A stretch of DNA of 64,000 nucleotides from Siphonodentalium dalli (GCA_032622095.1 CP136064.1:36630426-36694425), one strand, 5' to 3'; positions 21,679-32,350 are shown, numbered from the stretch's first letter. Numbers and translations are program-made. Notes: generated by a model not told the origin, from the letters alone.

Positions 21679-24600
21679 GGGACATGACAATCTGCGGGAT
21701 GGGATGGGATATGGGACAAAACGACAATCTGCGGGACAGAATTTCAAATTGCGTGGGACGGCGGATATCTCGAGGAATACAGGGCGTAGGGGGCTCATTT
21801 TGGTGTCTAACGAAAGGCCCACGTTCGCCCTATCCACACATATTAACCCCGTCACTAACCAAACACCAGAAGTTGCATTATTTGATCGACAACTGACCTA
21901 ACATGGGGTGGAATTTGGGATAGCATGACAATCTGCGGGACAGGATTTTCAAATTGCGTGGGACGGCCGATAGCTCGAGGAATACAGAGCATAGAGGGCT
22001 ACTTTTGGTGTCTAACGAAAGGTCCACATTCGCCCTATCCACACATATTAACCCCGCCACTGACCGGACACCGGAAGTTACATTATCCGGTCGACAACTG
22101 ACCTAACATAAAATGCCACAAACACGAAAAACTGCGTTCGACATTAATGTTTAGAATTTAGATTTCTCGATGAATACACTAGCAAACAACAAGTTTTAGG
22201 TATCAAATAACGCAGTGGAATACTGTGCAGTCGTTTTTAGCTACAATATGGCTGTTTTAGTGCGAATATTGTAATGGCGAACACGCAAACACGCTCCGAT
22301 AAAACAGCTAAAAATAGACTCGATGTTTACAATTACAGGATCGATTTCAGCCGGTATATTCAATATAATGGGGCGTATAGTATATCAAAATGTAGAATTA
22401 GACACAGGGAATGTATTTTTTTCCAAATGGGTCCACCAGGCGGTGAAATTGTTGCAGAAATTCGCTCCAAGATATTCGCACTTATTTTTATTTCAGTTGT
22501 TACTAAAAGCCCAGATGCCGGAGCCCAGCGACTAAAAGCCAAGTTACAAAATAGATCAACTGGTTTGAACGAATGAATATGTCAATGGTAAGACTATTCA
22601 AAAGAATATACAAATCAAATAGTGTTTATAGACTTAAAAACTTATGTGTCCGCCATTCATATATGCGGTGAAGTTCTCATATTATCTCCCAGTAATACGC
22701 GGGGGAGGTTCTCATATGAACATATTATCTGCCGGTCATACACGGTGGAGGTTCATATTATCCGCCGGTCATACGCGATGGAAGTTTTCTTATTATCCTC
22801 CGGTCATACGCGGGGGAGGTTCTGATATGAACATATTATCTGCCGGTCATATGCGGTGGAGGTTCATATTATCCACCGGTCATACGCGAGGGAGGTTCTT
22901 ATATTATCCTCCGGTCATAAGATGGGGAGGTTCTCATATGAACATATTATCCGCCGGTCATACGCGGTGGAGGTTCATATTATCCGCCGGTCATATGCGA
23001 GGGAGGTTCTCATATTATCCACCGGTCATACGCGAGGCAGGTTCTTATATTATCCTCCGGTCATATGTTGGGGAGGTTCTCATATGAATATATTATCCGC
23101 CGGTCATACGCAGTGGAGGTTCATATTATCCGCCAGTCATACGCGAGGGAGGTTCTCATATTATCCTCCGGTCATACGTTGGGGAGGTTCTCATATGAAC
23201 ATATTATCCGCCGGTCATACGCGGTGGAGGTTCATATTATCTGCCGGTCATATGCGAGGGAGGTTCTCATATTATCCTCCGATCATACATGGGGGAGGTT
23301 CTGATATGAACATATTATTCGCCGGTCATACAGGGTGGAGGTTCATATTATCCGCCGGTCATGCGCGAGGGAGGTTCTCATATTATCCACCGGTCATACG
23401 CGGTGGAGGTTCATATTATCCGCCGGTCATATGTGAGGGAGGTTCTCATATTATCCACCGGTCATACGCGAGGGAGGTTCTTATATTATCCTCCGGTCAT
23501 ACGTTGGGGAGGTTCTCATATGAACATATTATCCACCGGTCATACGCGGTGGAGGTTCATATTATCCGGCGGTCATACGCGAGGGAGGTTCTCATATTAT
23601 CCTCCGGTCATACGTTGGGGAGGTTCTCATATGAACATATTATTCGCCGGGCATACGCAGTGGAGGTTCATATTATCCGCCGGTCATACGCGGTGGAGGT
23701 TCATATTATCCGCCGGTCATATGCGGTGGAGGTTCATATTATCCTCCGGTCATACGCGAGGGAAGTTCTCATATTATCCTCCGATCATATGTGGGTGAGG
23801 TTCTGATATGAACATATTATCCACCGGTCATACGCGGTTGAGGTTCATTTTATCCGCCGGTCATACGCGAGGGAAGTTCTCATATTATCCTCCGATCATA
23901 TGTGGGTGAGGTTCTGATATGAACATATTATCCGCCGGTCATATGCGAGGGAGGTTCTCATATTATCCACCGGTCATACGCGAGGGAGGTTCTTATATTA
24001 TCCTCCGGTCATACGTTGGGGAGGTTCATATGAGAACCTCCCCAACGTATGACCGGAGGATAATATAAGAACCTCCCTCGCGTATGACCGGTGGATAATA
24101 TGAACCTCCACCGCATATGACCGGCAGATAATATGTTCATATCAGAACCTCCCCCGCGTATGACCGGAGGATAATAAGAAAACTTCCATCGTGTATGACC
24201 GGCGGATAATATGAACCTCCACCGTGTATGACCGGCAGGTAATATGTTCATATGAGAACCTCCCCCGCGTATTACTGGGAGATAATATGAGAACTTCACC
24301 GCATATATGAATGGCGGACACATAAGTTTTTAAGTCTGTAAACACTATTTGATTTGAATATTCTTTTGAATAGTCTTACCATTGACATATTCATTCGTTC
24401 AAACCAGTTGATCTATTTTGTAACTTGGCTTTTAGTCGCTGGGCTCCGGCATCTGGGCTTTTAGTCACAACTGAAATAAAAATAAGTGCGAATATCTTGG
24501 AGCGAATTTCTGCAACAATTTCACCGCCTGGTGGACCCATTTGGAAAAAAATACATTCCCTGTGTCTAATTCTACATTTTGATATACTATACGCCCCATT

Positions 24601-25082
24601 ATATTGAATATACCGGCTGAAATCGATCCTGTAATTGTAAACATCGAGTCTATTTTTAGCTGTTTTATCGGAGCGTGTTTGCGTGTTCGCCATTACAATA
24701 TTCGCACTAAAACAGCCATATTGTAGCCATATTGAATGCACAGTATTCCACTGCGTTATTTGATACCTAAAACTTGTTGTTTGCTAGTGTATTCATCGAG
24801 AAATCTAAATTCTAAACATTAATGTCGAACGCAGTTTTTCGTGTTTGGGGCATTTTATGTTAGGTCAGTTGTCGACCGGATAATGTAACTTCCGGTGTCC
24901 GGTCAGTGGCGGGGTTAATATGTGTGGATAGGGCGAATGTGGGCCTTTCGTTAGACACCAAAATGAGCCCCCTACGCCCTGTATTCCTCGAGATATCGGC
25001 CGTCCCACGCAATTTGAAATTCTGTCCCGCAAATTGTCGTTTTGTCCCATATCCCATCCCATCCCGCAGATTGTCATGTCCC
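21679..25082. mobile_element. 3.4-kb foldback (palindromic) DNA transposon with 8-bp TSD
   Basis: Perfect 8-bp direct repeats TAATTACA at 21671-21678 and 25083-25090 flank perfect terminal inverted repeats starting GGGACATGACAATCTGCGGG. Nearly the whole element folds back around 24,028. The left arm (21679-22660) and right arm (24313-25082) are almost identical; the left has an extra tandem copy of its end (about 21903-22107). Motif GACAATCTGCGGGA recurs subterminally. The inner arms are a minisatellite, long on the left and short on the right. A 100-codon frame (MANTQTRSDKTAKNRLDVY start) occurs in both arms at 22274-22576 (+) and 24391-24693 (-). No transposase is present, so it is non-autonomous. 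The superfamily is not assigned; an 8-bp duplication would suit hAT- or P-like transposases, but the target does not match the hAT consensus. Confidence 0.9.
22660..24312 (+). repeat. Minisatellite core of the foldback element
   Basis: Units of about 33, 35 and 43 bp built on CCGCCGGTCATACGCGGTGG, AGGTTC and ATATTATCC alternate in a higher-order pattern (variants GCGAGGGAGGTTCTCATATT and GTTGGGGAGGTTCTCATATG). The array runs rightward to about 24,026, then inverts at GAGGTTCATATGAGAACCTC and runs about 280 bp in opposite orientation. All long frames across it (GRFSYYPPVIR-like repeats) are by-products of the period. Confidence 0.92.
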
Positions 25083-25090
25083 TAATTACA

Positions 25091-25285
25091 GCCACCACAC
25101 TAAAGTACACCGAATTTGTTGACCACTCGCTACCGGGGTATTGTACGTGCTGTTCTAAGCTATTTATTGAGCTTGTCTCTTTGTCCCTACTCAGCGAGTA
25201 TCCTTCATGGTTTACGCGAACTTTATACCTGACCTTTGTGACACTTGGCTTTCAATTAACCTCTCTCACCTTTAACCTTTATTAT
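25091..25285 (+). other. LINE inter-ORF spacer, right part
   Basis: Sequence between the foldback element and the ATG of the LINE endonuclease ORF. It carries no supported gene; the 88-codon frame at 25034-25300 crosses the transposon boundary and is spurious. Confidence 0.5.
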
Positions 25286-25700
25286 GGATCACAACCTTAA
25301 ATTCCTAACGCTAAATGCGATTGTGTTACGCAACATATCTAGACGAGCGGAACTGTTTACTTTTTGTGCGCAAACAGAGTTGACATAATTCTCCTGCAAG
25401 AAACGCATGTAGATAATATCCAATTTTCAAAATAAGTTAACTCTGATTGGGGAGGGAAATCGTTTTGGTCTTTTGGTACTAACTTAGCTCGTGGTGTTGG
25501 AATTTTAATCGCAAATTGGGTCCCCTTTACTTTAGATAATATTTTTAGGGATTTCGAAGGCAGACTCTTAGTTCTTGATTTTTCGATTGGGGAATCCCGG
25601 TATCGAATTGTAAACAGTTATGCCCGAACGGCTGAACGCGAGCTTGTAGAATTCCTCGATAATATTCATTCCCATCTTAAAGGATTTATTCGGTCTAGAA
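25286..25700 (+). pseudogene. LINE ORF2 endonuclease domain (APE-type), 3'-truncated
   Basis: From the ATG at 25286 the frame reads MDHNLKFLTLNAIVLRNISR. After a frameshift near 25370 it gives VDIILLQETHVDN, then past a TAA it gives SDWGGKSFWSFGTNLARGVG, ILIANW, then a segment with DFEGRLLVLDFS and YRIVNSYARTAEREL. The LLQETH motif (catalytic Glu), the W-G--WS-GTN-ARGVGIL block and the GR-L-LD / Y-IVN-YA block are landmarks of LINE apurinic-type endonucleases that nick the target DNA. The protein stops being recognisable at about 25,690, with no reverse transcriptase after it. It belongs with ORF1 at 20420-21480. Confidence 0.85.
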
Positions 25701-26350
25701 ACTACAAATCGCAATCGGAAAGCCCTCCCTGATGTGATTAAACTGATCCAATTCCCATTCCGATCGCATAATAAATAACCCGTAAAATAAATAAATAATA
25801 CCACCACCGGTATTCGGAGATTTCCGTGACTAAACTACGAGTGACGTAGTTGTGGGGAGCAAATTAAAAACACAGATTCGGATCCGGAGTTTATTATGCT
25901 GACTACGATGACGTAATCGTAAGTCAGCCGATACTAAAATGCGGAGTCGTATGTGCTCGTGTTGTGTATAGATTACGTTACTCTTTGGCCGTTTATCTGG
26001 AATAGAAGACAATAACTATGTGAATAAAGTAATTAATAGCGCATAGAATGGTTGTTGTTTTTGTAGCCATTAATAACATGCCGGCACGTGTCTGCTTTGG
26101 TGAATAGATGGCAGCAATTAGTGCTTTGAATGTCTCGCGTATTCACTCGGTGATTTGTAATCACTCAGTGACTATTCATCAGTGTCAGTCGCGAACTTGT
26201 TTGCACTCTAAAATGCCACAAGGTCAATAGAAAGAACATTATCTCTGTTGTCATACATATATAAGAAGCGCCCAAATGTTATATACACACTGGGCTGAAT
26301 AATGTTAACTCTATTTAGGCGCTTTTGTTTTGTGTTTGTTTTGTTGTTTT
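25701..26350. other. Intergenic stretch after the truncated LINE
   Basis: No gene supported. It contains AATAAATAAATAATA near 25785 and short palindromic words such as CACTCGGTGATTTGTAATCA near 26144. Confidence 0.4.
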
Positions 26351-26358
26351 ACTTTCGA

Positions 26359-26366
26359 TATAAATA
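26359..26366 (+). promoter_or_regulatory. Candidate TATA box
   Basis: TATAAATA, followed by CCCCGAG, lies about 120 bp upstream of the ATG at 26485, with C/T-poor spacer between. It is a plausible core promoter for the two overlapping ORFs. A three-codon upstream ORF starts at ATG 26456. Confidence 0.4.
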
Positions 26367-26484
26367 CCCCGAGTATCTGTCATATCCACATAGTGAGTCG
26401 TGTGGACTGTGACCTTAGGGAAGCATCCACCCTCGTGCTAACGCCGGCGAGTGAGATGGTTTTGGATTAGGCTCAGGACGGATT

Positions 26485-26754
26485 ATGAACTTAATCCCCG
26501 ATGCCGCATTAGCTGCTATACAGAAAAGTCGGATTGCGGTCACTGTTAGCTGGAATCTCCAGGTTGACAGGGGCTCTCTGGTTCTCTGTATAGAATTCCG
26601 GACAGATGATGCTGGATTCCAGAGGTCTTCTGCTCGGGACAGGAACGCCGAAACCCGCCGTATAGTGAACAAGGGGCCTCCAAAAAAGAAGACGCCACCA
26701 AGAAGAAGAAGGGACGCCGCCAGACGGGCGAAATGGAAGAAGAAGAAGGGGTGA
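26485..26754 (+). CDS. Uncharacterised basic 89-residue ORF (first of an overlapping pair)
   Basis: It starts with an ATG and reads MNLIPDAALAAIQKSRIAVT, then SWNLQVDRGSLVLCIEFRTD. It ends in a strongly basic tail (PPKKKTPPRRRRDAARRAKW and KKKK) before the TGA at 26752-26754. The layout, a short folded segment plus an RK-rich tail, resembles nucleic-acid-binding ORFs in invertebrate retroelements, but I do not recognise a family. An A AAA AAG heptamer at 26682-26688 is exactly in phase, and the -1 frame from it is open into the next ORF. GC content is visibly higher than in the surroundings. Confidence 0.45.
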   Translation: MNLIPDAALAAIQKSRIAVTVSWNLQVDRGSLVLCIEFRTDDAGFQRSSARDRNAETRRIVNKGPPKKKTPPRRRRDAARRAKWKKKKG

Positions 26755-27296
26755 CCGTTGATCTGCCGGTCACCCCTCCCCGTGTGGTTCAGCCGACGTC
26801 CAGCGTCACGGTCGGTAGGTCGGAGTTGTCTGAGAGACGCCCAGACGACCCGATCTGCATGGAGACAGGCGACATCGCACCAGCTAGCAGGGACTCCGTT
26901 GATCTGCCGGAGGTCCCTGTTGTCGTCGTCGAGGCGAGCGGAGAAAGGGAGCAGGAAACCACCCCTGCTGTTCCTGCCGCCAGCTTCGAGATGGAGTTGG
27001 ACAGCTTGACACTGGAATTCCATCTCATCCCGGTGTCTCCCAGCTCTACCACCAGCAACAACAACATCAGCACAGGCACCACTCGCTCGGTGGAAGAGTC
27101 CATCGCCGAGGCCGACAGAGAGATGAAATGGGCGAAAGAGGAGCACGAAAAACCACTCGAAGAAATTCAACTTCTTATACAGCAGCACCAACAGAAATCT
27201 CAACCTCCTCCATCTCCACAATCGTCAGCAGAAAAACCTCCGGGGTACGGAAATATTGCACCTATTTTTCCCGCCAAATCCAAACCGGCTAATTAA
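26610..27296 (+). CDS. Uncharacterised acidic/proline-rich ORF overlapping in the -1 frame
   Basis: This frame is open from 26610 to the TAA at 27294-27296, with its first ATG at 26733 (187 codons). It starts MEEEEGVTVDLPVTPP, continues with Val/Pro/Glu-rich and Ser/Thr/Asn-rich segments, and has a probable coiled-coil (EESIAEADREMKWAKEEHEK) followed by Gln/Pro/Ser-rich sequence. It overlaps the upstream ORF by about 145 nt. It may be reached by its own ATG or by -1 frameshifting. Its last ~9 codons lie inside the first unit of the ~340-bp repeat, so the stop may be recruited from the repeat. Function unknown; a TE-derived origin is likely. The 268-codon antisense frame is a GC-rich shadow. 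Confidence 0.45.
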   Translation, partial: CWIPEVFCSGQERRNPPYSEQGASKKEDATKKKKGRRQTGEMEEEEGVTVDLPVTPPRVVQPTSSVTVGRSELSERRPDDPICMETGDIAPASRDSVDLPEVPVVVVEASGEREQETTPAVPAASFEMELDSLTLEFHLIPVSPSSTTSNNNISTGTTRSVEESIAEADREMKWAKEEHEKPLEEIQLLIQQHQQKSQPPPSPQSSAEKPPGYGNIAPIFPAKSKPAN

Positions 27297-28290
27297 AGTG
27301 CAAGATAATGTCGTAGCTGGTACGTTTACATACTGTATTTGCGTCCAAAAAGTTTGACCGCTATATTTTAAAAGTAACTTGCCTAACGGAGAATGCGAGT
27401 CGGGGTGGTTTGAGACTTTAGGAAAATTCCACGAAATTTGCAAAGGGGGGGGGGGGGGGGATTCAAACATCGAGATAAAAAAAATTTGACGATTATCTGA
27501 TGGGTAGTCTTCACGCGCATCTACAGTGCGATTTTCTAATTTTCAGATGGAACGGTTTACTCGTGACAACGCTATATAACATAAATATGTATAATTAAGT
27601 AGTCTATCACTAACCTATTTTTAGTCCCAAATCCAAACGGGCTAATGCAGGAGCGAGTTTGATTAAGTGGCATGTAAGCCGGTATACCTTGACCACTCTA
27701 CTATAAACGCAACCTGCTCAATGGAGTGTTTGTGTCGGGTGGGTTTAGAATTGGCAAATTCCACCGAAAATAAAATGGGGAAAATTACTCCGAAAGTCAG
27801 ATATTGAGATAAAAAAAATTCGACGAGTGGATGTGATTAGTAGTATCTAAACGCAAGATTAGTACGCTTTTGAAAGTTTCATAGTAGACGGTTTAACCCT
27901 GGCAGCGTGTAAAGTTGTTAACGGGTGATCTATATTACTAAAATTCAAACCCACTCTTTATGACGCAAATTCAAACGGACTTATCAAGGAGCAAGACAAA
28001 GGCATGAATATGTTCACCGATATACTATAGGCATGTCCGCTCTACTATAACAGTAACCTGTCCAACGGAGAGGTGGCGTACGCCTCGGGGAAGGTCGAGG
28101 CTTTTGGCAAATTCCACCGAAACTCCTAAACGGGAAAAATGCCAAATTGCGAATCAAGTTTTTTATATTTTGAACACTGCATGTGTTTGGTAGTATATAA
28201 GGACAACATTAGTTTCAGAGCGGACGGGTAGGCACTCAGCTAGCATTATCGATTGTGATATAGTTATCTCTCGATTACAGTTAACACTAT
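27270..28290 (+). repeat. Three diverged tandem units of ~340 bp
   Basis: Unit starts near 27270, 27612 and 27950 share AAATCCAAACCGGCTAA-like text, then ACTATAAACGCAACCTGCTC / TAACAGTAACCTGTCCAACG, then GGCAAATTCCACCGAAA, GAGATAAAAAAAATT and a TAGTA-CT-AACGC block, in the same order. Unit 1 carries a 16-G tract at 27445-27460. Divergence is substantial, so the triplication is old. Confidence 0.8.
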
Positions 28291-28849
28291 TACAAAGACG
28301 TTAATGACTATAGTGTAGCGATGACGCACTGAAATACTAATTAATTAATTAACCCAGCAGACTTTTCTCCGCCATTAAAACTAAAATATTCTGAATCCGA
28401 AACTGAAAGAACTATCCAATAAATGTGAAACAACGGAGTTATGGTACATTAATATGCTTTACACCTTTTTGGTCTACATGTCGATTACGATATAATCAGA
28501 CATGCCAAATTTCGTGACCGTTGAATTGATATGGGCGTCTTGGGGAGGAGTTATAATTAGCTCTAAAATATATCCCTACCGAATAAAAATGAACTGATTG
28601 GCTGGGGTGAATGGTGGCTCAGTTGGTCACGACCATGATGCAATAGACTGTCATTAAGCATCCACGGTGGGTCGAACCAAATGACATAAACCTTTGGAAT
28701 ATATATCTTATTTAGAAATGTCAATGCAAGTCCACCAACGGAACACAAAACACCAATATGCATTCGCATGAAGAGGAACACACATATACGCATAACACAC
28801 ATGGAATGGGATACCATGGAAGTATATCTGATTCCATGGAATCTGACCT
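28291..28849. other. Intergenic stretch, nothing recognised
   Basis: A/T-rich DNA with ATTAATTAATTAA near 28340. The 84-codon minus frame at 28563-28817 has no motif. Confidence 0.4.
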
Positions 28850-31760
28850 CTAGTTTTAACTTGAATTGGCCACCACAATCTATTATATGTGTTTATTTAC
28901 AGCACCACTGTTAGTGTTTTTGGATAGGTATGAATCTATATAAAAGTTTGGGCTCCTCAGTGGGATTTGGTGAAAAGGAGACTAGCCATGGCACCCATGA
29001 TAAAACCATACAGCACACAGTGCAGCACAGTGCCACTAAAATAATGTTAAATTAAGACGTCAGTGTTCTATCAGGCTACACTCATTCTGGAAATTATTCC
29101 ATATTTGACTTTAGAATATAGGCTGGCATCGAAAAAACAATATTTGGGCTCCAAGAAGGGATTTAGGGCCCAGGGGGAGAGGACTATTTGTGTTTTTAAT
29201 AGTCAAATTGATACATTAAACTTTAATTTGGCCATGTAAACCATTATATGCTTTTATTTCCACAACGTTTAGTGTTTTTAGATAGGTCTGCATCCATATA
29301 AAAGATTAGCAAAAGATTGGGCTTCTCAATTAAATTTAAGGGTAAGCACCCATGATAAAAACCATACAGCACCCTTGCCTACAAAGTCATATTTTGGGGT
29401 CAGTCTATACTCATTTATGAAAATGATTCCACATATGACTTTAGAACATAGGCAGGCAATCAACAAACAACTATTTGGGCAGCTGGAAGGGATTTTGAAC
29501 TCGATCAATGGGAGGGGGATTGGTATTTTGAAAATGATTTGGGCTCTGTAACCCATTATATGTGTTTAACTCCAGTGATTTAAGTGTTTTTGGATATGTC
29601 TGCATCTACATAAAATATTTGTAAAAGATTGGTCCGCATTGGGTAAGGAATCGCTCCAAAACCCATACCACCCATGATGAAACATACAGCACCCGTGCCT
29701 ATAAAATTATATCTTGTAGTCAGTGTTCTCTCAGACTATAGTCAAGTTTTACTTTAGAATATAGGCAGGCACTGAACAAAAACTATTTGGGCACCTGGAA
29801 GGGATTTTGGGCTCAATGGGAGGGAAATATTTGTGGTTTTTAATAGTTAAATTGGTAGTTTAAACTTGAATTGGACCATGTAACCCATTATATGTGTTTC
29901 TTTCCAGCACCAATTTTAGTGTTTTTGGATAGACCTGAATCTATATAAAAAGATTTGCAAATGTTTGGGCTCTCAGTGTGATTTGAAGAAAAGGAGATGG
30001 TCCTCAGCACTCATGATAACACCATACAGCACCGTGCCTTTAAATTCATGTTATATCTAGGGGTCAGTGTTCTCTCATACTATAATCATGCTGGCAATTA
30101 TTCTATATTTGACTTTAGAATATAGGCAGGCATTGAAAAAAATATATTTGGACACCAAGAAGGGATTTAGGGCCCAAGGGAGAGGACTATTTGTGTTTGT
30201 TTTAATAGTCAAATTGGTACCTTTAATTTGAATTAGGCCCTGTAACCCATTATATGTTTTTATTTCCACTATTTTTCGTGTGTTTGGATAGGTCTGCATC
30301 TATATAAAATATTAGCAAAAGATTGGGCTTCTCAGTTGAATTTAAGGGTGAGCACCCATGATAAAACCATTCAGCAATCGTACCTGTAAAATCTTATTTT
30401 GGGGTCAGTTTTCTCTCAGACTATACTCATTTGTGAAAATGATTCCACATATCACTTTAGAACATAGGCAGGTAATCAATAAAAATATTTGGGAACCTGT
30501 AAAGGATTTTTGACTCGAGGGGAGGGGAATATTTGTTTTTAATAGTCATATTGGTATTTTAACATGAATTGGACCCTGTAACCCATAAAATGTGTCTACT
30601 TCCAGTACTTTTAGTGTGCGAGGCAAGATCTCTATCTGTATAAGAAGATTTACATAAATTTGGGCTCCTCAGTTGGTTTTAAGGGTATGGAGACATCCCA
30701 ACACACACAGCACCCATGAAAAAACCATACAGCACCCATGCCTATGAACTCATATTTCTGGGTTAGAGTTCTCTCGGACTATACCCAGCCTGAAAATTAA
30801 TCCATATTTTACTTTAGAATATATGGAAGCAATGGGAAAAAATATTTGGGCACCTTTAATAATGGGATTTTGGGCTCTGATCAGGAAAGGGGAATATTTG
30901 GGTTTTTAAACAGTCAAGTTGGTATATTTAAATTGAATTCGGCCCTGTGACCCATAAAATTTATCTTTTAGTGTTTTTGGAAAGATCTGCAGTGGGTTTT
31001 AAGGGTATGGAGACATCCCAACACACACAGCACTCATGAAAAAACCATACAGCACCCATGCCTATGAAATCATATTTCTGGGTTAGAGTTCTCTCGAAAT
31101 ATACCCATTCTGAAAATTAATCCACATTTGACTTCAGAATATATGGAGGCAGTGGGAAAAAAATTGTTTCTGAAAAGATATGCTTCTGTATAAGAAGATT
31201 TGCATAAGCTTGGGCTCATCAGTGGGTTTTAAGGGTATGGAGACATCCCAACACCCACACATCTATAGAATAGATATAGGAACTGGGGAAAAATTATTTG
31301 GCCACCTGAATGGGATTTTAGGATTTGGTCGGGGGGGGGGCCAATATTTGGGTATATATTGGTATATTTAACTTGAATTGTGCCCTGTGACCCATTATAG
31401 GTATCTTCTTCCAGCAATTTTATTGTTGTTGGACAGGTAAGCATCTATACACATGGTTTGCACAAAGTTGGGGATCCTCAGTGGGTTTTAAGGGTATGGA
31501 GACAGCCCAACACCCACGGCACCCATGATAAAACCATACAGCACCCATACCTATGAAAACATATTTCTGGGTCAGTGTTGTCTCAGACTATACCCATTCT
31601 GAAAATTATTCCACATTTGACTTTAGAATATATAGAGGCAATGGGAAAAATTTATTTGGACACCTGAATGGGATTTTGGGCTCTGGTCAGGGGGAGGAGA
31701 ATATTTGGGTTTTTTAATAGTCAAGTTGGTATATTTAACTTGAATTAGGCCCTGCTTGAG
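28850..31760 (+). repeat. Divergent ~330-bp satellite array, about nine units
   Basis: Landmarks recur in fixed order: ACCCATTATATGTGTTTA (near 28878, 29243, 29553, 29885, 30246, 30582, 30952 and 31390), TTTTAGTGTTTTTGGATAGG, CATCTATATAAA, ACCCATGATAAAACCATACA, GCACCCATGCCTAT, GGGTCAGTGTTCTCTCAGAC, ACTTTAGAATATAGGCAGGC, TATTTGGGCACCTG and GGGATTTTGGGCTC. Periods vary around 310-370 bp because of indels, and one unit near 31000-31300 is partly deleted. No coding content. Confidence 0.9.
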
Positions 31761-32350
31761 ATTTGTGGCAAACCTTTGGTGCCAAAAATTTCTTAAGTTG
31801 TGTGTAAACATCCATCTTAAACAGGTCTCAGTGAACAACCTATCAATTTACAATTGAACGGTCGGGCTAAAATCACAAACACCTTTGCGATAACACGCAA
31901 ACCATTACGATAAATCTCAAACATCTTTACGATAACTCTCAGACTAACTCTATGCCTGGTCGGACTAAAATAGACCGATCAGTCATTCACAGCCAGATGC
32001 ATGAGTGATGAGGGAGCAAACCTTTGCGATAAATCGCAAAACTTTGCGAAAAATCACAAACACCTTTGCGATAACACACAAACCTTTACGATAAATCTCA
32101 AACATCTTTACGATAACTCTCAGACTACGTACTGGGCGATTATATTTTGCGATTTAACGCAAAGATGTCTGAGATTTGTCGCAAAGGCTTTTTGCCGATA
32201 ATGGGCTTCTGTGAACATTATAAATCAGACATCTTAAACAGGTCTGAGTGAACAACCTATCAATCTATAATTTCCCGGTCGTTCTAAAATAGACCGATCG
32301 GTCATTCACAGCCAGGGGAGCAAATCTTTGCGATAACTCCCAAACCTTTG
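31760..32350 (+). repeat. Short-period GCGATAA/ATCGCAAA array with inverted partners
   Basis: Words such as CCTTTGCGATAACACGCAAA, CTTTACGATAACTCTCAGAC and AATCTCAAACATCTTTACG recur every 15-25 bp, and their complements (GATTTAACGCAAAG, GAGATTTGTCGCAAAGG) occur in the same block. A larger segment (TTAAACAGGTCTCAGTGAAC, AACAACCTATCAAT, AAAATAGACCGATC-GTCATT) is duplicated at about 31812-31990 and 32232-32316. Confidence 0.75.

Noticed and set aside
22622-23806. ORFs of 67-316 codons in the foldback minisatellite (GRFSYYPPVIR type)
   Set aside because: They are open in several frames at once because of repeat structure, and the array inverts at the palindrome centre.
21671-25090. Calling the foldback element a hAT transposon
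   Set aside because: The 8-bp duplication fits, but TAATTACA lacks the T at position 2 and A at position 7 of the usual hAT target pattern, and the ends do not start CAG or TAG.
26415-27221. 268-codon minus-strand ORF
   Set aside because: It is antisense to the overlapping ORF pair in GC-rich DNA. Composition is arginine/leucine-rich with a poly-Phe stretch opposite a lysine-coding run, typical of a shadow frame.
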